A stretch of DNA of 64,000 nt from JBBQLG01 sp964251665 (GCA_964251665.1 CAXUKO010000010.1:124001-188000), one strand, 5' to 3'; counted from the stretch's first letter, positions 49,970 to 58,495 are shown. Program-made: numbers and translations. The notes: generated from the letters alone by a model not told the origin.

Positions 49970-51754
49970 TCAGAATTGAAACAGTACCCTGGCACGTATT
50001 CCCAGTGATACCGGGTTAATCGGGTCCGGTACTTGTTTCGTAGGCGTAGTCAGTACCGGTGCCGCCTGAAGCACGAAATGATGCCAGCTTTTTTCGGCAC
50101 CGAAGGCCACCACAAAACTGGTAAACAAATTGCAGGGCGGGGGAGACGGGGTTACGTTCGCGTTGTAGACTTCGTAAGGGCCCCGTCGGTAAACGAATGT
50201 CGTGTTTTCCTGGGTCGAGGTCACGAAATTCATGCCTGCCGATGGCACCAACGCAAAACCATGATTCAGCAGCAACCGGTAATTCAGACTGACCGGTACC
50301 TGCCAGAACGATAGCTGACGGTTGATATCCAGAATGGGATGGCGGGGATCGATACCCGGAGCATATTTCTTCCTGAAATCCTGAGCGGTCCTGCTGTCAA
50401 ACTGCTGATCGTCGGCAAACTGGCCGTTTTCCAGCCGGACATGCTCCAGCCCAACGCCCAGCGACCAGTGACGCCCGATCAGTACTTCGCTGTAGGCACC
50501 CGTAGCGTGCTGCAGGGTACTAATCTCCCCCGACGCGCCCAGCCTCAGGTGTACCCCACCCGAACGCGGGCGGCTGCTGGCTGCTTCGGTGGGCATGGCC
50601 TGAGCTACTGGCTGAACGGGCTGCGCAACGGCCGGAAACAACGACCGAATCCGCCGGATGCGCTTCGCTATACTTTCCACATAATAGGCTGAATCGAGCG
50701 ATAACGGGCGGCTGCTCAGTAACGGAACATTGACTGTCTCGCGCGTTGTCAGTTCTGCTGTGCCGATTGCTGCGCTACCGGCAACGGACTGGCCATCATG
50801 TCGATCACCGGTTTGATCGGTGCGGGAAGTTGATGCCCCCTCACGAATCGGTTGTGACGGGCTGCTCCCACGCTCACCTGTCTGACGCGCTGCATCGCGC
50901 GGAACAGTCGTGTGCTTCCCGGTTCGGTTGGTTGCCAGGGCGTCAGTCCGCCGATTACCGACCGGTCCAGTATAATTTCCGGCTGGTGCAGTATGGTCGG
51001 ATAGGTTGGCTGTTTCAGTCAGCCTGTTGGTCTGGCGATCAGTTTGGCCCGCTGCCGGAGTCAGGTCCGTTGTGGGAGTGGCCGGATTGCTGGATGGAGC
51101 CATGGGAGCGGCAACGCCGGAGGCCGGTGCGCCGGGCTGGATAGCCCCCGCTATTGACTCATCCGTTGACTGGCGATTGGGTTGGCCCGCACCGGGCTGA
51201 GCTGCCGCAAAACGATCCTGTCGGACTACATGGGCAGGCGCAGCGGTTGGCCGGGTTTTTGTACCTGTTTCTGCGTTGCTCCGGTCAGCCAACGGCATCC
51301 TGGTATCCGGGTTCTGGGGCTGAACGGGTGTCAGTCGCCCTGGTTGTAACTGCGCATAGCCGGGCTGAACGGACTGACGCTGAATGGGTTGGTTCGTTGA
51401 GGACGGTACTGCCGATGGAGTAGAGGTTGTTACATAGACCGTGTCGGTTTTGGTTTTAAGTTGAATGAGTTGAGACTGGGTGGCTTCGAGCCGGGCAACG
51501 GTCTGGCTGAGCGTTTGCACAGACTGCCTGAGTTCCTGATTCGTGCGGAACTGCCAGATGGTCGAGATAAGCAGGACAGTCACCGTAGCAGCCGCAGCCA
51601 TTGGCAGCAGCCACTGAGGAGCACCGGTCCAGGTGGGCGGGTAGCCATGACGGTGCATAAAGGCCTGCATATGCCCCCAGTCGCGCTCCCGAAAGGCAGG
51701 CTCGATGCTTTCCAGCTTTCGGCGGATCGCGTCGTCAAATTTATCGGTCTTCAT
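49970..51754 (-). CDS. Dual-membrane-spanning anti-sigma-like protein (Dma type): inner-membrane helix plus outer-membrane barrel
   Basis: A 594-residue protein in an unusual order. Residues 1-45 are a cytoplasmic helical anti-sigma-like segment (MKTDKFDDAIRRKLESIEPAFRERDWGHMQ). Residues about 48-67 are a membrane helix, and 70-102 a coiled coil (NQELRQSVQTLSQTVARLEATQSQLIQLK). Residues 110 to about 350 are a disordered linker rich in Pro, Thr, Gln, Ala and Gly, and about 400-594 a beta-barrel (VHLRLGASGEISTLQ to IRARVLFQF, closing Phe). ATG 51754 overlaps the sigma stop by 14 bp. This matches the dual-membrane-spanning anti-sigma factors (Dma) reported in gut Bacteroidota. It should sense the outer membrane and hold the sigma factor in the cytoplasm. 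Confidence 0.82.
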   Translation of the reverse strand: MKTDKFDDAIRRKLESIEPAFRERDWGHMQAFMHRHGYPPTWTGAPQWLLPMAAAATVTVLLISTIWQFRTNQELRQSVQTLSQTVARLEATQSQLIQLKTKTDTVYVTTSTPSAVPSSTNQPIQRQSVQPGYAQLQPGRLTPVQPQNPDTRMPLADRSNAETGTKTRPTAAPAHVVRQDRFAAAQPGAGQPNRQSTDESIAGAIQPGAPASGVAAPMAPSSNPATPTTDLTPAAGQTDRQTNRLTETANLSDHTAPAGNYTGPVGNRRTDALATNRTGKHTTVPRDAARQTGERGSSPSQPIREGASTSRTDQTGDRHDGQSVAGSAAIGTAELTTRETVNVPLLSSRPLSLDSAYYVESIAKRIRRIRSLFPAVAQPVQPVAQAMPTEAASSRPRSGGVHLRLGASGEISTLQHATGAYSEVLIGRHWSLGVGLEHVRLENGQFADDQQFDSRTAQDFRKKYAPGIDPRHPILDINRQLSFWQVPVSLNYRLLLNHGFALVPSAGMNFVTSTQENTTFVYRRGPYEVYNANVTPSPPPCNLFTSFVVAFGAEKSWHHFVLQAAPVLTTPTKQVPDPINPVSLGIRARVLFQF

Positions 51755-52379
51755 GATAGCGGGACGGATGAGTGTGTGATGCGAATAAGTGCGGGTAGGT
51801 GGCTTTGATGGCCCCCTGAAGGCGAATCCTCGCCCGAAGAAAGTGCGACCGAACGGTGGCTTCGTTAACCTGAAGCACATCGGCAATTTCACGCAGGGAG
51901 TAGCCATCCACGACGTGCATGGAGAACACCGTGCGGGGTGTTAGCGGCAGTTGCTGCACCAGGGCCAGAATTTCGTCGGCTGCCATGCGGTCGATGGCAT
52001 TATCATCGAAGGGAACATCGTAGCCCGGTCGATCATGGCCCGACTCCGTGTTATTGTTGGGTTGTAACGATGTTGTGTCGAGTTTGTGGTACTTGCGGTG
52101 GTAGCTGATCGCGGTGTTAATCACAATCGTACGCAGCCAGGCTTTAAAAGGCAGCGCCATATCAAACTGATGCAGATGCTGAAAAACTTTCAGAAAACTC
52201 TCGTTCAGTACGTCTTCCGCTTCGTCAGCGGAAGCTGTGTACCGCAGACAGACACTCTTGGCGTATCCATAAAACTGCTTGAACAGCGTGCGTTGCGCCT
52301 GCACGTTGTTTAAGCGGCAGGCCTCGATGACCTGTTCAAGGTCGTTCTCGGCAAACGAAGGTCGTTTTCGGAACAGCAC
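51741..52379 (-). CDS. ECF-type RNA polymerase sigma factor, partner of the dual-membrane anti-sigma protein
   Basis: A 212-residue ECF sigma. Region 2: AQRTLFKQFYGYAKSVCLRYTASADEAEDVLNESFLKVFQHLHQFD, then FKAWLRTIVINTAISYHRKYHK. Region 4: LPLTPRTVFSMHVVDGYSLREIADVLQVNEATVRSHFLRARIRLQ. The linker between them is longer than average. It is the first gene of a run that continues with the anti-sigma barrel protein (overlapping by 14 bp). Its upstream DNA (52380-52573) carries AACTTATAC on the plus strand (52419-52427), shared with the Rieske promoter region, which hints at autoregulation. Confidence 0.93.
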   Translation of the reverse strand: MLFRKRPSFAENDLEQVIEACRLNNVQAQRTLFKQFYGYAKSVCLRYTASADEAEDVLNESFLKVFQHLHQFDMALPFKAWLRTIVINTAISYHRKYHKLDTTSLQPNNNTESGHDRPGYDVPFDDNAIDRMAADEILALVQQLPLTPRTVFSMHVVDGYSLREIADVLQVNEATVRSHFLRARIRLQGAIKATYPHLFASHTHPSRYHEDR

Positions 52380-52573
52380 AGTAGAAATTGAGTTAAATAC
52401 AATCGTATACCCTTATCAAACTTATACGCTAAAAGTACGCTGGCTGTTGCAACCCATCGCCTTTTTTTACGGTCTTGTCTGACAGCGTATAGTTGAACGT
52501 TGTTGCAACGACAGTTACAGCAACAGCGTATTAGCTCTTATTAACCGGAAGTTCGGTCTTAGCTGGAAGTGTT

Positions 52574-53329
52574 GTGAAAAAATTTAATCTGTTAGTACTC
52601 GGTGGACGTGATGTATGTGGTCACGGTGTGGCAGAAGGACAGTCTTTTGTGGCACAGCTGGCCCGTCGGTTATCGCGTGAGGGGCTGACCCTGACGGTCG
52701 AATGCCACGCCCCCGTGTCAATGGCTACGATGGCCGTGTTGCTGCCGCGTCTGCCCCTCCGCCAGTACGACTTGATTGTGCTCCAGGCCGGCCATACTGA
52801 ACTACAATACAATGCGTCGTTTCGAGACCTGTTTGCGTATGAAACCCCGCCCGCAGACCGCCCGCCATACCATACCCCGCGCAGCAATTTACCCCAGCCC
52901 AAACGACGCGGTTTTCGCTGGTACCAACGCCTGAGTGATGCTATCGGCCTAACCATGATTCGTCTGTTCAGCGGGATTGCGGGGTTGCCCCGCTTGCAGC
53001 AGACGCGGCACAACCTCCGCACCGTTCTGGATACACTGCAGCCTTATGGTCATAACGTGGTGTTGCTGACTCCGTTTCCCCATCAGGAGCCCGTCAGCGG
53101 CTGGTTACGGAAACAGGGACGTTCGCTGTTTCTGGAAGAAGGCTACCGGGCGTTTATGCCAGTTTTTGATACCCACGCGTTATTAAACATGGGCGACGTT
53201 TGCTTCCTGACCGATGAGCCCGCCCAGCTAAACGCCGTTGGGCACGAACTGGTCGGTAGTGCCCTGTATGACTTTTACCGGGTCGGGACCAGCGTTGTCG
53301 ATGATTCGTCCAGTTCCCAGTACTACTAA
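52574..53329 (+). CDS. SGNH/GDSL hydrolase-like protein with degenerate catalytic motifs
   Basis: A 251-residue protein of SGNH-like layout: NLLVLGGRDVCGHGV at the start (block I position), DLIVLQAGHTELQYN (block III position), a central region, VVLLTPFPHQEP and FLTDEPAQLNAVGHELVGSALYDF (block V position). In active enzymes block I reads GDS, block III G-x-N-D and block V D-x-x-H. Here the Ser is replaced in GGRD, and the His is replaced by Gln in DEPAQ. So it may be a pseudoenzyme or bind a substrate. The start is GTG 52574. A family 2 glycosyltransferase follows. Confidence 0.7.
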   Translation: MKKFNLLVLGGRDVCGHGVAEGQSFVAQLARRLSREGLTLTVECHAPVSMATMAVLLPRLPLRQYDLIVLQAGHTELQYNASFRDLFAYETPPADRPPYHTPRSNLPQPKRRGFRWYQRLSDAIGLTMIRLFSGIAGLPRLQQTRHNLRTVLDTLQPYGHNVVLLTPFPHQEPVSGWLRKQGRSLFLEEGYRAFMPVFDTHALLNMGDVCFLTDEPAQLNAVGHELVGSALYDFYRVGTSVVDDSSSSQYY

Positions 53330-53418
53330 TGCACCGGGCAATCCTGATTCCAGTTCGTGAGCGCAGGTATTTTGCCGAAAATTAGGTTGTATTGCACCCT
53401 GATTTGACCGTGTCTCTA

Positions 53419-54189
53419 ATGAACCTGCCCGCCAGACTACCCATTTCGGTGGTAATAATTACCTATAATGCCGAACGTACACTGCACCAGACCGTAGCCT
53501 CTGTAATTGACTGGGCCGATGAAGTGGTAATCGTCGATTCGGGGAGTACGGATGCCACCCTGACTATTGCCCAACAGGTCGGCTGCCAGCTTTACCACCA
53601 CGCATTTGCCGGGTACGGGCCCCAAAAACAGTTCGCCATCCGGCAGGCCACTCACGACTGGGTACTGCTCCTGGATGCCGATGAGGTAGTTGATCTGGCG
53701 CTAAAAGAGTCTATCCGTCAGGCGTTCGAGCAGCCACCAGCCAATACAACGGCTTTCAGCTTACCCCGGAGTTTGATGTTTCTGGGCCGAACGTTGCAAT
53801 ATAGCGGAGAGAACCGACGGCCGGTCATACGGATTTTTAACCGGCAGTTTGGCGGGGTAAACGACGCTACCGTCCACGAAACCGTTAACGTTGCCGGGCC
53901 GGTTGTTTCGCTGACTGGTGAACTGCATCACGATAGTTATGCTTCGTTGCAGGATTATCTGGATAAACTAAACCGGTACACCAGCCTAAGTGCCGAGGCT
54001 AAAGCCCGCGCCGGTCATCGGAGTCCGGTCTGGACGCTTCCCTTTCGGTTTATCTTCACCTTTTTGTCCATCTACGTTTTTAAGGGTGGGGTGCTCGATG
54101 GCTTTCCCGGTTTCGCCTGGGCGTTTCTATCGGCGTCTTATCCGGTTATAAAGTACACAAAATTATATGAGTTAACCCGTAGTCAGTGA
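53419..54189 (+). CDS. Family 2 glycosyltransferase, WaaE-like (LPS core)
   Basis: A 256-residue enzyme. ISVVIITYNAERTLHQTVASVIDWADEVVIVDSGSTDATLTIA is the GT2 nucleotide-sugar region, and WVLLLDADEVVD is the DxD metal site. PRSLMFLGRTLQYSGENRRPVIRIFNRQFGGVNDATVHETV matches the WaaE/KdtX-type lipopolysaccharide core glucosyltransferases. ATG 53419 is preferred over TTG 53392. No other LPS gene is close, apart from the SGNH protein upstream. Confidence 0.85.
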   Translation: MNLPARLPISVVIITYNAERTLHQTVASVIDWADEVVIVDSGSTDATLTIAQQVGCQLYHHAFAGYGPQKQFAIRQATHDWVLLLDADEVVDLALKESIRQAFEQPPANTTAFSLPRSLMFLGRTLQYSGENRRPVIRIFNRQFGGVNDATVHETVNVAGPVVSLTGELHHDSYASLQDYLDKLNRYTSLSAEAKARAGHRSPVWTLPFRFIFTFLSIYVFKGGVLDGFPGFAWAFLSASYPVIKYTKLYELTRSQ

Positions 54190-54240
54190 ATGGAGTGCGC
54201 TTTTTGGCTGGTGCCGTGCCGGTAGATTCGCCCAATGGGG

Positions 54241-54248
54241 TACTTTTG
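54241..54248 (+). promoter_or_regulatory. Candidate -7 element for the dehydratase gene
   Basis: TACTTTTG matches TAnnTTTG exactly 25 bp before ATG 54274. It argues against the in-frame start at 54235, which lies upstream of it. Confidence 0.4.
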
Positions 54249-54273
54249 CGACCAATCACTTTGTACTGATAAT

Positions 54274-56001
54274 ATGCCCTTACGTTCGCAGGATTGGTTT
54301 GGCCGCACCGGTAAAGACGGCTTTATTTACCGCGCCTGGATGAAAAACCAGGGCTTCCCGCATCACGAGTTCGAGGGGAAACCCGTCATTGGTATCTGCA
54401 ATACCTGGTCGGAACTGACGCCCTGCAACGCGCATTTCCGCGAACTGGCCGAGGCCATCAAGCGGGGCGTTTGGGAGGCTGGTGGCTTCCCGCTGGAATT
54501 TCCGGTGATGTCGCTGGGCGAATGTCAGATCAAACCCACGGCCATGCTGTTCCGCAATCTGGCCAGCATGGATGTAGAGGAAAGCATCCGGGGTAACTCG
54601 CTGGATGGCGTTATCCTGATGTGTGGCTGTGATAAAACCACGCCCTCACTCGTCATGGGCGCGTGCAGTGTGGACATTCCGACGATGGTGGTGTCGGGTG
54701 GACCAATGCTGGCCGGACGGTTTCAGGGCCGAAAAATCGGTACGTCGGATTTGTGGCGGTTTGCCGAAGATTTCAAGATGGGCCGCATGACGCAGGCGGA
54801 ATTTGTGGCTGCCGAAGCCAGTATGGCCCGCTCACAGGGCCACTGCGCCGTGATGGGAACGGCCAGCACGATGGCCGCTATGGTTGAATCCCTCGGTCTG
54901 TCGCTGCCCGATAACGCGACAATTCCGGCTGCCGATTCGCGCCGGAAAGTCCTCGCTCACATGACCGGCGTTCGGGCGGTTGAACTGGTACGGGAAGGCA
55001 TAACGCCCTCTAAGATTCTGACCCAGGCCGCGTTTGAGAATGCCATTGTGATTAATGCGGCTTTGGGCGGGTCCACCAATTTTATCCTGCACCTGATGGC
55101 CATTGCCGGGCGTATCAGCGGGGCAGGTGGTGCGGCCCCCATCAGCCTGTCGCTGGACGATTTTGACCGGCTTTCCGCCCAGATTCCCCTGCTGGCTAAC
55201 CTGCAACCCTCGGGCGAACATTTCGTCGAAGATCTGTTTTATGCCGGTGGGTTACCCGCTGTTATTCGCGAACTGCGTTCGTTTTTGCATAATGATACCC
55301 TGACGGTTAACGGCCGGACGCTGGGCGAGAACTGCGCCGACGCCCAATGCTACGATCCGGCGGTGATTGCTACCGTCGACCAGCCGTTTAAGCCGGAGTC
55401 GGGCGTGGCCGTACTGCGGGGGAATCTTTGCCCGAATGGTGCCGTGCTGAAACCATCGGCGGCTACCCCCGCGCTGATGCAGCACACGGGCCGGGCAGTC
55501 GTTTTTGAGAATATCGATGATTATAAAGCCCGCATCGACGACCCAAACCTGGACGTCGATCCAAGTTGTGTGCTGGTATTGAAAAACGTCGGGCCGAGGG
55601 GTTATCCCGGTATGCCCGAAGTGGGCAATATGCAACTGCCCGCTAAAGTGCTGGCGCAGGGTGTTCATGATATGATCAGGATTTCGGACGGGCGGATGAG
55701 TGGCACCGGCTTTGGTACGGTCGTCCTGCACGTTTCGCCCGAAGCCGCCGTGGGTGGTAATCTGGCTCTGGTGCAGAATGGTGATCTGATTACGCTTGAT
55801 GTAGCCAACCGGAGTTTGCACCTGCACGTTTCTGATGAAGAACTGGCCGAACGGCTGGCTCATTTCACGCCTGTTGATCTGGGGTATACCCGGGGCTACG
55901 TGAATCTATACGTCCGTCATGTGACGCAAGCCCATGAGGGGGCCGATTTTGATTTCCTGCGGGGTGGTTCCGGGAGCGAGGTGAAACGCGATTCGCATTG
56001 A
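54274..56001 (+). CDS. IlvD/Edd family dehydratase, sugar-acid (arabonate-type) subgroup
   Basis: A 575-residue Fe-S dehydratase. MPLRSQDWFGRTGKDGFIYRAWMKNQGFPHHEFEGKPVIGICNTWSELTPCN is the sugar-acid-dehydratase opening (Cys in TPCN). VILMCGCDKTTPSLVMGA provides two further Cys, and GHCAVMGTASTMAAMVE and LRGNLCPNGAVLKPSA complete the family set. This subgroup includes L-arabonate, D-xylonate and D-galactonate-type dehydratases, rather than the branched-chain IlvD. It would convert a sugar acid to a 2-keto-3-deoxy acid. The neighbouring SDR fits the same pathway. ATG 54274 follows a TAnnTTTG site. Confidence 0.9.
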   Translation: MPLRSQDWFGRTGKDGFIYRAWMKNQGFPHHEFEGKPVIGICNTWSELTPCNAHFRELAEAIKRGVWEAGGFPLEFPVMSLGECQIKPTAMLFRNLASMDVEESIRGNSLDGVILMCGCDKTTPSLVMGACSVDIPTMVVSGGPMLAGRFQGRKIGTSDLWRFAEDFKMGRMTQAEFVAAEASMARSQGHCAVMGTASTMAAMVESLGLSLPDNATIPAADSRRKVLAHMTGVRAVELVREGITPSKILTQAAFENAIVINAALGGSTNFILHLMAIAGRISGAGGAAPISLSLDDFDRLSAQIPLLANLQPSGEHFVEDLFYAGGLPAVIRELRSFLHNDTLTVNGRTLGENCADAQCYDPAVIATVDQPFKPESGVAVLRGNLCPNGAVLKPSAATPALMQHTGRAVVFENIDDYKARIDDPNLDVDPSCVLVLKNVGPRGYPGMPEVGNMQLPAKVLAQGVHDMIRISDGRMSGTGFGTVVLHVSPEAAVGGNLALVQNGDLITLDVANRSLHLHVSDEELAERLAHFTPVDLGYTRGYVNLYVRHVTQAHEGADFDFLRGGSGSEVKRDSH

Positions 56002-56007
56002 TGATTG

Positions 56008-56047
56008 CTTCCCATAGCGGGCGACTTAAGTCGCCCGCTATGGGAAG
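56008..56047. repeat. Perfect 40-bp palindrome
   Basis: The 40 bases from CTTCCCATAGCGGGCGACTT (56008-56027) to 56047 equal their own reverse complement, with CTTAAG in the centre and no loop. It lies between the dehydratase and SDR genes. Its core GCGGGCGAC/GTCGCCCGC recurs at 21861 and 35376. Confidence 0.95.
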
Positions 56048-56077
56048 GGCACCCGAACGCCCGCTTAAACAAGTTTT

Positions 56078-56845
56078 ATGAAGTCAGCTTTCACGAATCA
56101 AACCGCCCTCATCACTGGTGCGGGGCAGGGTATTGGGTTTGCCATCGCCGAAGCACTCTGTCAGCAGGGCGCGGCTGTGCTCCTCAACGACCTGAATCCC
56201 GAACTGGCCGAAAAAGCCGCCGAAACCATCCGCGTCGCCGGGGGCATCTGTGAAGCCTGTCCCGGTGATGCATCCGACGTGGTGTTTATCCGGCACATGG
56301 TCGATACCGCCGTAACGACGTTCGGATCGCTGACTATCGCCATTGCCAACGCGGGTATTACGCTCTTCGGCGACTTTTTCGACTACACGCCCGGGGCTCT
56401 GCAACGGGTGATGACGGTTAATTTGCAGGGAAGTTTTTTTCTGGCTCAGGCGGCTGCCCGGCAGATGCGGACGCAACAAAGCGGGGGAAGTATCCTGCTG
56501 ATGTCATCAGTAACCGGGCATCAGGCCCACGCCAGCCTGGCCGCTTACGGCATGACCAAAGCCGGGCTGGAGATGCTGGCCCGATCCTTGGTCATCGACT
56601 TATCGCCCCACGGGATTACGATCAACGCTGTAGCACCGGGGGCAACCCTCACCGAACGTACTTTAAACGACCCAGCTTACATCCCGACCTGGTCGCGCAT
56701 TACGCCGATGGGACGCCCGGCGACGGTAGCTGATATTGCCAATGCGGCCCTGTTTCTGGTAGCGCCCGCGTCGCGTCACATCACCGGGCAGACACTGGTA
56801 GTCGATGGGGGCTGGACAGCGGTGAGTGTGCCGCCAACGGACTGA
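56078..56845 (+). CDS. SDR-family oxidoreductase
   Basis: A 255-residue classical short-chain dehydrogenase. TALITGAGQGIGFAIAEALCQQGAAVLLNDLN is the TGxxxGxG cofactor site, with an acidic residue after strand 2 (ND) favouring NAD. IANAGITLFG is the NNAG equivalent, Ser is in LLMSSVTG, and AYGMTKAGLEMLARSL gives YxxxK. The glucose/sugar dehydrogenase branch is likely. Together with the dehydratase upstream (76 bp, across a palindrome) it suggests a sugar or sugar-acid catabolic pair. Confidence 0.92.
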   Translation: MKSAFTNQTALITGAGQGIGFAIAEALCQQGAAVLLNDLNPELAEKAAETIRVAGGICEACPGDASDVVFIRHMVDTAVTTFGSLTIAIANAGITLFGDFFDYTPGALQRVMTVNLQGSFFLAQAAARQMRTQQSGGSILLMSSVTGHQAHASLAAYGMTKAGLEMLARSLVIDLSPHGITINAVAPGATLTERTLNDPAYIPTWSRITPMGRPATVADIANAALFLVAPASRHITGQTLVVDGGWTAVSVPPTD

Positions 56846-56942
56846 ATAAATGCGTAGGAATACGCTGTTGGTCAGGTAGTTGTTGGTTTGTTTGCGGCTT
56901 TGTTTTCCGCGTATTTTGGGTGGCTCTTTCCTCCTAAACCTT

Positions 56943-57449
56943 ATGCGCCCAATTACCTTATTCCTGATTTTGCTCTGTCTGCGCTATTCGGGGCAGGCGC
57001 AGGAATTTCCGAAGGATTTCTCGCTGCCAATCGAACTGGGGCAGGGGTTCAATCAACCCGCTGGCGGGTCGCCCTTGTATCTGCTGACGCTTCAGGCCGT
57101 GCCGCAGGTTTCGCTTATTCCCGGTCACCTGCGGCTGGGTGCGGTAGTGGGTGGCTTTTATCCGGGCGGGCGTGCCGGGGTGCTGGCCGGACCCCGTTTG
57201 ACGGTCAAACTGCTTCAGGGACCACCTGTATTAACCGCCAGTTCGTTTAACCTGCATTTGATTGGTGAGTTTTTGTGGGCAACCCGCCCCGGCGACAGTC
57301 GGCAACTGATTGGGGGCGGCATTGGACTCGGCAGTTCTGATCTGCTTGCTGTTTCGCTCAAACTGCACCGCGACCTGATTCAGCCAACGACCTGGTTTCA
57401 GTTCGGATTGAGTTATAACCCGGCGAAACGAAAAATCCTACCGCTTTAA
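56943..57449 (+). CDS. Hypothetical outer-membrane protein
   Basis: A 168-residue protein with a signal peptide (MRPITLFLILLCLRYSGQAQ). The mature part has regular amphipathic strands (LYLLTLQAVPQVSLIPGHLRLGAVVGGFYPGG, then TWFQFGLSYNPAKRKILPL). Small eight-stranded barrels have this size. ATG 56943 places the signal first; the upstream in-frame ATG (56880) does not. It is followed by the patatin gene after 11 bp, so co-transcription is likely. Confidence 0.7.
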   Translation: MRPITLFLILLCLRYSGQAQEFPKDFSLPIELGQGFNQPAGGSPLYLLTLQAVPQVSLIPGHLRLGAVVGGFYPGGRAGVLAGPRLTVKLLQGPPVLTASSFNLHLIGEFLWATRPGDSRQLIGGGIGLGSSDLLAVSLKLHRDLIQPTTWFQFGLSYNPAKRKILPL

Positions 57450-57460
57450 CCCCATCAGTC

Positions 57461-58489
57461 ATGGCAAAAACAGCCTTAGTAATCAGTGGGGGCGGCTCAA
57501 AGGGAGCGTTCGCCGTTGGTGCGCTGTCGTACATTCAGCAGCACGTCAGGCCCATCGACCAGTTCGATATATACTGCGGTACCAGTACCGGTTCGCTCAT
57601 TGCCCCCCTGGCGGCCATCGGGGAACTGGCTCTGCTCGAAACCATCTATACCACCACCCGGCAGTCCGACGTGCTCATTATGGGCGGCATCGGTAACCTG
57701 GTTACGGGGGTATCCCTGCACGATGCAACGCCATTGAAACGGCTTATCGAAACGAACCTGACCGATGCCCGCTTTGCCCGCCTGGTCGCATCGGGTAAGC
57801 CGGTATTTCTGGCTGCAATCTGTCTGCAAACGGAACGCCTGGTTTATTTCTCGCTGCAACCCGCATCCCCGACACCGGACTATGATGTCGAACGGATGCT
57901 AACCGTCACGGATTTGCGCCGGGCCATGCTGGCATCTTCCTGCCAGCCGGTATTTATGCAGCCGGTTGAGTGGCGACCCGGTGCTCAGCCCACCCGACAG
58001 TATGTGGATGGTGGGGTGCGAGAGTTGACTCCCCTGCAAGCCGCCATTGACAACGGCGCGCAGACGATTATTGCCATCACCAACAGCCCCGCTCAGACGC
58101 CCGCCGACAACCGGCTCATCAGCAAAGCAACGGCCATGCTTGAGCGCACCATTGACCTGTTTTCGGAGGATGTCGGTGATAACGATTACCGGCTGGCGAA
58201 CCTCTATCGGCAAACAAACACGTATCTGGATCGGGTAAAGACACAACTTCGGGCGCAGGGCGTTTCTCCGGCGTTGATCGATAAGGCATTCGGGCAGGCG
58301 GGCAATCCGGTGGCGGGTACATCAGTAACGGTCATTCACGAAATTCGACCGCAGGCTAAACTCACGGAAGGTGGGCCGGGCGGGCTGACGTTCGATCCGG
58401 CAGCGATGAAGCAGATGTTTCAGAAGGGTGTTGACCAGGCTAAAGCGGTGTTCGAGGCCCTGCCCCAACCGCCATTGCCCGTTACCTGA
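57461..58489 (+). CDS. Patatin-like phospholipase
   Basis: A 342-residue protein. LVISGGGSKGAFAVGALSYIQQH is the oxyanion-hole Gly-rich loop (GGGSKG). IYCGTSTGSLIAPLAAIG provides the nucleophile Ser (GTSTG form), and RQYVDGGVRELTPLQAAI carries the Asp of the Ser-Asp dyad (DGG). No signal peptide, so cytoplasmic or released by another route. Patatins hydrolyse acyl chains of lipids. It follows the small OMP gene by 11 bp; the next gene is convergent. Confidence 0.93.
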   Translation: MAKTALVISGGGSKGAFAVGALSYIQQHVRPIDQFDIYCGTSTGSLIAPLAAIGELALLETIYTTTRQSDVLIMGGIGNLVTGVSLHDATPLKRLIETNLTDARFARLVASGKPVFLAAICLQTERLVYFSLQPASPTPDYDVERMLTVTDLRRAMLASSCQPVFMQPVEWRPGAQPTRQYVDGGVRELTPLQAAIDNGAQTIIAITNSPAQTPADNRLISKATAMLERTIDLFSEDVGDNDYRLANLYRQTNTYLDRVKTQLRAQGVSPALIDKAFGQAGNPVAGTSVTVIHEIRPQAKLTEGGPGGLTFDPAAMKQMFQKGVDQAKAVFEALPQPPLPVT

Positions 58490-58495
58490 TCGGTC

